Positions 62,529 to 64,000 of a DNA stretch of 64,000 nucleotides are shown here, in pieces. The position numbers and the translations under genes are program-made. Every line of letters starts with the position of its first letter. Position 1 is the first letter of the stretch. The stretch lies in the NCBI RefSeq assembly GCF_003347665.1, contig NZ_QDGA01000007.1, positions 1 through 64,000 of the forward strand, written 5' to 3'. Under the pieces are notes generated by a model. That model saw only the letters and a list, made by a program, of their open reading frames with translations. It was not told the origin of the DNA and made no database searches. The stretch comes from Microvirga calopogonii. Its GTDB lineage: Bacteria > Pseudomonadota > Alphaproteobacteria > Rhizobiales > Beijerinckiaceae.

Positions 62529-64000
62529 GACCATGGCAAAGGCCCCCTCCGCGTTCGCATGGCTTTTGATGGCTTTCCTTGCCTTGGACCTGTGCGCGTA
62601 TCAGATCCTGAGCCTGCTTCCCTTGTCGGGCGGCCAGGGCTTCGATCTCAATCGCATTCTCCTCATCAACAGCGTTCTCCCCCGTGCAGCGGTGGCATTG
62701 CTGTCCGGTGCCGCGCTCGGACTCTCCGGAGCCCTGTTACAGCAGGTGCTGCGCAATCCCATTGCGGATCCATCGACGCTCGGAATCTCGGGGGGCGCGC
62801 AATTCACCATGACGGCTGCCACCCTGTTTGCGCCCGCCCTGATGGACACCGCGCGCGAGGCGGTCGCGCTCGTCGGTGGAGTGGCCATCGTTGCGATTAT
62901 CATGTTCCTGACCTGGAAGCGCGGGCTCGAACCGATCACGGTCGTCCTCGCCGGAATGGTGATGTCTCTGATCGCCATGGCCCTGAGCGCGACGTTGATC
63001 CTCGCGAACGGCGAGTACATGATGTCCCTGCTCATCTGGGGCAGCGGCTCGCTCACGCAGCAGGGTTGGGACCATGCTCAGACCATTGCGCTCACGTTCG
63101 CCCTTTGCCTGATCGCAGCCTTCCTGATGGTCCGGCCGCTGGAGATCCTCGGCCTTGATGATGCGAGCGCACGCGGCCTAGGCATCAACCTCCTGCTCCT
63201 GCGTCTCCTGGCTCTCGCCGTCGCCGTTTGGCTCGCGACGACCGTCACGGCGGAGGTCGGCGTCATCGGGTTCGTCGGGCTCGCGGCACCAACTTTCGCC
63301 CGGCTATGCGGCGCACGCACGCAGCGCGAAATCCTTGTATCCGCACCGCTCATCGGGGCTGCTATCCTCTGGCTCACGGACGGCCTCGTTCAGCTCGCGG
63401 CCGGCGGATCGGCCGAGACGGTGCCGACGGGGGCAGCCACGGCGCTGCTCGGAGGCCCGCTGCTCCTCTATCTGCTTCCGCGCCTACGGCTCGCCCACCA
63501 TGCTTCCACGTTCGCCCCTCCCCGACCGGCTCGGCGGATTGGCAAGCCGCTCGCTCCTCTGTTTGCGATCCTGTTCCTGGTCCTGGGCATGGTCGCCGTG
63601 GCGCTCCTCATCGGGCGCGGGCCTGACGGCTGGAACCTCGCCACGGGGCAGCTTCTCCATGACCTCCTCCCTTTCCGTGCGCCACGCATAGCGGCCGCAG
63701 CTGCGGCCGGGGCCATGCTGGCTGCGGCCGGCATGATTTTGCAGCGGATGACCGGCAATCCCCTGGCGAGCCCGGAAGTGCTCGGCATCAGCGCCGGTGC
63801 CGGCGTCGGCTTGGCCGCCGTTCTCTTTACAATTCCCGCGCCGACCATGAGTGCAAGACTGATCGGCGCAATGATCGGCGTCTTCGCTGCCCTGATCGGC
63901 TTGCTCTCGGTCGCCAGGCGCCAGGAGAGCAACGCAGAACGCCTCCTGCTCGGAGGCCTTGCCGCCGGAGCCTTCTGCAACGCCCTCGTCAATGCCGCCA
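62521..64000 (+). CDS. fhuB: ferric hydroxamate ABC importer permease FhuB, cut by the right window edge
   Basis: At least 493 residues, open to the window end. It is the double-length FhuB type. The first BtuC-like half has LLSGAALGLSGALLQQVLRNPIADPSTLGIS (about residue 59) and GFVGLAAPTFARLCGA (about 250). The second half starts near 340 (VALLIGRGPDGW) and repeats MLAAAGMILQRMTGNPLASPEVLGISAGAGVGLAAVL (about 400). The ATG at 62521 overlaps the fhuD stop (ATGGCTAG); a later ATG at 62533 is also possible. FhuB carries the ferric siderophore across the inner membrane with FhuC. Confidence 0.92.
   Translation, partial: MARTMAKAPSAFAWLLMAFLALDLCAYQILSLLPLSGGQGFDLNRILLINSVLPRAAVALLSGAALGLSGALLQQVLRNPIADPSTLGISGGAQFTMTAATLFAPALMDTAREAVALVGGVAIVAIIMFLTWKRGLEPITVVLAGMVMSLIAMALSATLILANGEYMMSLLIWGSGSLTQQGWDHAQTIALTFALCLIAAFLMVRPLEILGLDDASARGLGINLLLLRLLALAVAVWLATTVTAEVGVIGFVGLAAPTFARLCGARTQREILVSAPLIGAAILWLTDGLVQLAAGGSAETVPTGAATALLGGPLLLYLLPRLRLAHHASTFAPPRPARRIGKPLAPLFAILFLVLGMVAVALLIGRGPDGWNLATGQLLHDLLPFRAPRIAAAAAAGAMLAAAGMILQRMTGNPLASPEVLGISAGAGVGLAAVLFTIPAPTMSARLIGAMIGVFAALIGLLSVARRQESNAERLLLGGLAAGAFCNALVNAA

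Overview
The window is GC-rich, densely coded chromosomal DNA of an alphaproteobacterium, most likely of the order Hyphomicrobiales (Rhizobiales) and plausibly Microvirga- or Methylobacterium-like. Supporting signs are an aapJQMP general amino-acid permease operon with metC beside it, an EcfG-type general stress sigma factor, a candidate Irr iron-control box, and short palindromic intergenic repeats typical of the order. The genus is my inference. I see no rRNA, tRNA, CRISPR array, transposase or phage gene.

Layout. 0-2.2 kb: an unidentified partial frame, a GNAT acetyltransferase/GST pair and a DUF4345 membrane protein. 2.5-8.5 kb: aapJQMP (reverse) divergent from metC (forward). 8.5-11.4 kb: a three-gene lipid-glycosylation module (GT39, GT2, LabN-type membrane protein). 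11.5-15.5 kb: a serralysin-like RTX metalloprotease, an unknown gene, a TauE-type exporter and an EcfG-type sigma factor whose N-terminus looks like the anti-sigma factor NepR. 15.6-26.6 kb: a pentose/hexose island with xylulokinase, a ribose-type ABC importer, AraD and AraB homologues, fructokinase, an AGE-family sugar isomerase and convergent ribokinase. 27-31.8 kb: PhoH, a double cold-shock protein, a zinc metallopeptidase, a 42-residue protein, a FAT-GUY-type response regulator and a SET-domain protein.

32-41.4 kb is a hexuronate catabolic locus: uxuB, a PotABCD-like ABC importer, uxaC, a divergent GntR regulator and uxuA. UxaC, UxuB and UxuA together take glucuronate to 2-keto-3-deoxygluconate, so the importer probably supplies uronates or their oligomers. 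Two families of dispersed palindromic repeats lie only in and beside this locus. 41.6-44.2 kb holds an M20 amidohydrolase and an NAD-epimerase. 44.2-45.5 kb carries intact hemD preceded by what looks like a deletion scar joining the receiver part of nasT to the tail of cobA, as if a nitrate-assimilation cluster had been lost.

45.7-54.8 kb is a peptide-uptake operon: a FadR-type GntR regulator with a TGGT-N3-ACCA operator, two Dpp-type ATPases, a binding protein, two permeases, a gamma-glutamyltransferase and a DUF1028 Ntn-hydrolase. This suggests import and cleavage of gamma-glutamyl or related peptides. 54.8-58 kb: a second TauE protein, an OGFr-domain protein and an MsbA-like exporter. 58-64 kb: a ferric-hydroxamate uptake locus (fhuC and fhuA reverse; fhuD and fhuB forward, fhuB cut by the window end) with two candidate Irr boxes in the divergent promoter region.
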